The notes beneath the pieces are model-generated. The model had not been told where the DNA came from, ran no database searches, and was given only the letters and a program-made list of their open reading frames with translations. A stretch of 6,940 nucleotides of DNA from Ruminococcaceae bacterium UBA2719 (GTDB lineage Bacteria; Bacillota; Clostridia; Oscillospirales; Acutalibacteraceae), in assembly GCA_002353935.1 (NCBI GenBank), contig DEKP01000024.1:1-6940 (forward strand). The letters are read 5' to 3'. This document shows, piece after piece, positions 5,898 to 6,940 of this stretch; positions within the stretch are counted from its first letter, which is position 1; every line of letters begins with the position of its first letter. Position numbers and translations under genes: made by a program.

Positions 5898-6476
5898 TTA
5901 AACAAAATACACATCATAATCGCCGTAATTTACTATTATATATTCCAAATTACCTCCATTATCTAAAATAATATTATATTCAGTAGAAGTTCCTCCATCA
6001 TAAGTCACAAACAACCCATATTCGTAAATCTCATATTTACCTTTTTTCACATTACCCGATGCTGTATCAAGATAAAGCTGAAGATCGGTTTCCGAAGTAA
6101 ATTTAAGATAGCAGGCCTTATATTCGTTTCCGAAAACTACTCGCGGATTTATTTGCTCTCCTGTAGTATGATCAACCACACGCTCAACTGTAAAGTTTTT
6201 TCCTGAATATGTAATATTATTGAAATTTTTCTGAAATTCAGATTCAGAAACAGTTTCCTGATTTTTAGCATTCGTATCATCAATTAAAACAACTTCTGTT
6301 CCCTCAATGAAAAAATCTTCCGATACGTGAGTTTCTGTCAAGATACTCTCATTTACTGATCCCGTTTTATTGATATCTTTATTTGTTGAAACTGTATTTT
6401 TAAAAGCAACAACTCCCACTCCGGCTACCAGTACAAGCACACAAACAACGGTAATTAAAATTACTTTTTTATTCAT
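5898..6476 (-). CDS. Membrane-anchored extracytoplasmic protein of unknown function
   Basis: 192 residues. After MNKK comes one hydrophobic segment (about 5-25, ILITVVCVLVLVAGVGVVAF), either a signal anchor or an uncleaved signal peptide. Cys12 is inside it without a proper lipobox. Residues 26-90 are polar and probably flexible (Thr, Ser, Asn, Glu). Residues about 90-192 alternate in a beta-strand manner (FTVERVVDHTTGEQI, YKACYLKF, KGKYEIYEYGLFVTYDGG, EYIIVNYGDYDVYFV) and recall the small lipocalin-like beta-barrel domains of clostridial envelope proteins, though I cannot assign a family. The ATG overlaps the end of the upstream gene by 8 bases (ATGAATAA), with only a weak ribosome binding site, so translation is probably coupled and the two products may act together at the membrane. 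Confidence 0.8.
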   Translation of the reverse strand: MNKKVILITVVCVLVLVAGVGVVAFKNTVSTNKDINKTGSVNESILTETHVSEDFFIEGTEVVLIDDTNAKNQETVSESEFQKNFNNITYSGKNFTVERVVDHTTGEQINPRVVFGNEYKACYLKFTSETDLQLYLDTASGNVKKGKYEIYEYGLFVTYDGGTSTEYNIILDNGGNLEYIIVNYGDYDVYFV

Positions 6477-6939
6477 CGTTATTATTCCCGCTTTCTTTTT
6501 CTTTTAACTGTTTGAGAATAGCGCTCTGTTTAATCATTTTTCCATTATGAAAAATGTAATCATCGGTATCTTTAAGGCTATTTATATCAATATCGGAAAA
6601 ATTATCATAAAAATCAGTGCTTTCTTTCTCAATCTTTTTTCCACCGTTTGAAATAGTTTCTTCTATCTTCTTTTGATGATCAGCTTTGTTAAAAATCAGA
6701 CTATACATACCATCGTAAATATAGAAAACGATAATATATTCAGTTGTTGCAGGAATAATAAAAATATAAAATACTGCGCACACTATAATCAGAGCAACAA
6801 CTGATTTTGAAAACGCCATTATTGTTGTTATACTTGCAAAAATAATTAAAAAAGCCAAGAGCCAAACGGTAGCAAAAAAATTATTCTTAAGTTCTCCAAA
6901 AGACATAAGAAAGCTGTTTTTGTAAACATTAATTGGACT
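6469..6939 (-). CDS. Membrane protein with two visible transmembrane segments, N-terminus beyond the window
   Basis: The frame is open to the window edge. An internal ATG at 6906 has no Shine-Dalgarno and in-frame codons continue upstream (INVYKNSFL), so the true start is probably outside. Counting from the ATG at 6906, hydrophobic helices span about 10-32 and 35-57, followed by TTEYIIVFYIYDGMYSLI and a charged, Lys/Glu-rich tail of about 70 residues (EKESTDFYDNFSD, AILKQLKEKESGNNNDE). Positive residues before the first helix and after the second suggest a hairpin with a cytoplasmic tail. The pattern (KNSFLMSF..., two closely spaced helices, then a Tyr-rich strip) recalls the C-terminal end of YesL/DUF624-type membrane proteins, but this is a tentative resemblance. 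It overlaps the next gene by 8 bases and forms an operon with it. Confidence 0.75.
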   Translation of the reverse strand, partial: SPINVYKNSFLMSFGELKNNFFATVWLLAFLIIFASITTIMAFSKSVVALIIVCAVFYIFIIPATTEYIIVFYIYDGMYSLIFNKADHQKKIEETISNGGKKIEKESTDFYDNFSDIDINSLKDTDDYIFHNGKMIKQSAILKQLKEKESGNNNDE

Positions 6940-6940
6940 T

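Noticed and set aside
1..6940. CRISPR array, tRNA, rRNA, toxin-antitoxin or defence system
   Set aside because: No regularly spaced repeats, no cloverleaf or rRNA-like segments, and no nuclease, antitoxin or defence-domain motifs were seen. The window is explained by a surface protein gene, one IS and a small membrane gene pair.

Overview
The window looks like accessory DNA from a low-GC Gram-positive bacterium, most likely a gut-type Clostridia (Oscillospiraceae/Lachnospiraceae-like). This is inferred from the AT-rich codon use, an AAGGAG Shine-Dalgarno, sigma-A type promoter boxes, a Cna_B-type surface protein and an IS30-family element with a Cys-rich middle domain. No ribosomal or core gene is present to fix the taxon. 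All four genetic units I can support are on the minus strand.

Reading in the direction of transcription (right to left): positions 6939-5898 hold two small genes overlapping by 8 bases. The first is a membrane protein whose N-terminus is cut by the window edge. The second is a 192-residue protein with one N-terminal membrane anchor and a polar, probably beta-rich outer part. A 14-bp hairpin at 5835-5870 lies just after the second stop codon and probably ends this unit. An intergenic stretch with no convincing gene follows (5634-5834).

Positions 5629-4059 are a 1571-bp IS30-family insertion sequence with short GTCAAGGT/ACCTTGAC ends and a possible TGAA target duplication. Its transposase retains the whole DDE triad but is split into two frames by one extra base in a run of seven T (coding strand). 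It is either a broken copy or one that depends on slippage.

Positions 4058-3797 are the upstream region of the main gene. They hold a strong sigma-A promoter (TTGTAA-17-TATAAT), a 6+6-bp dyad just after the expected transcription start, and a leader of about 150 bases with a 10-bp direct repeat. Positions 3796-1 are a single uninterrupted reading frame of at least 1265 codons that runs off the left edge. I translated it throughout and found no stop. It encodes an exported surface protein: signal peptide, Q/E-rich linker, about 1050 residues of beta-type ectodomain I do not recognise, then one complete Cna_B domain and the start of a second. The anchor (LPXTG or other) would lie outside the window.

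I see no CRISPR array, tRNA, rRNA or toxin-antitoxin pair, and no evidence for a multi-gene novel system. The points most worth checking are the unrecognised ectodomain of the giant surface protein, its regulated-looking promoter next to an IS insertion, and the single-base frameshift in the transposase.
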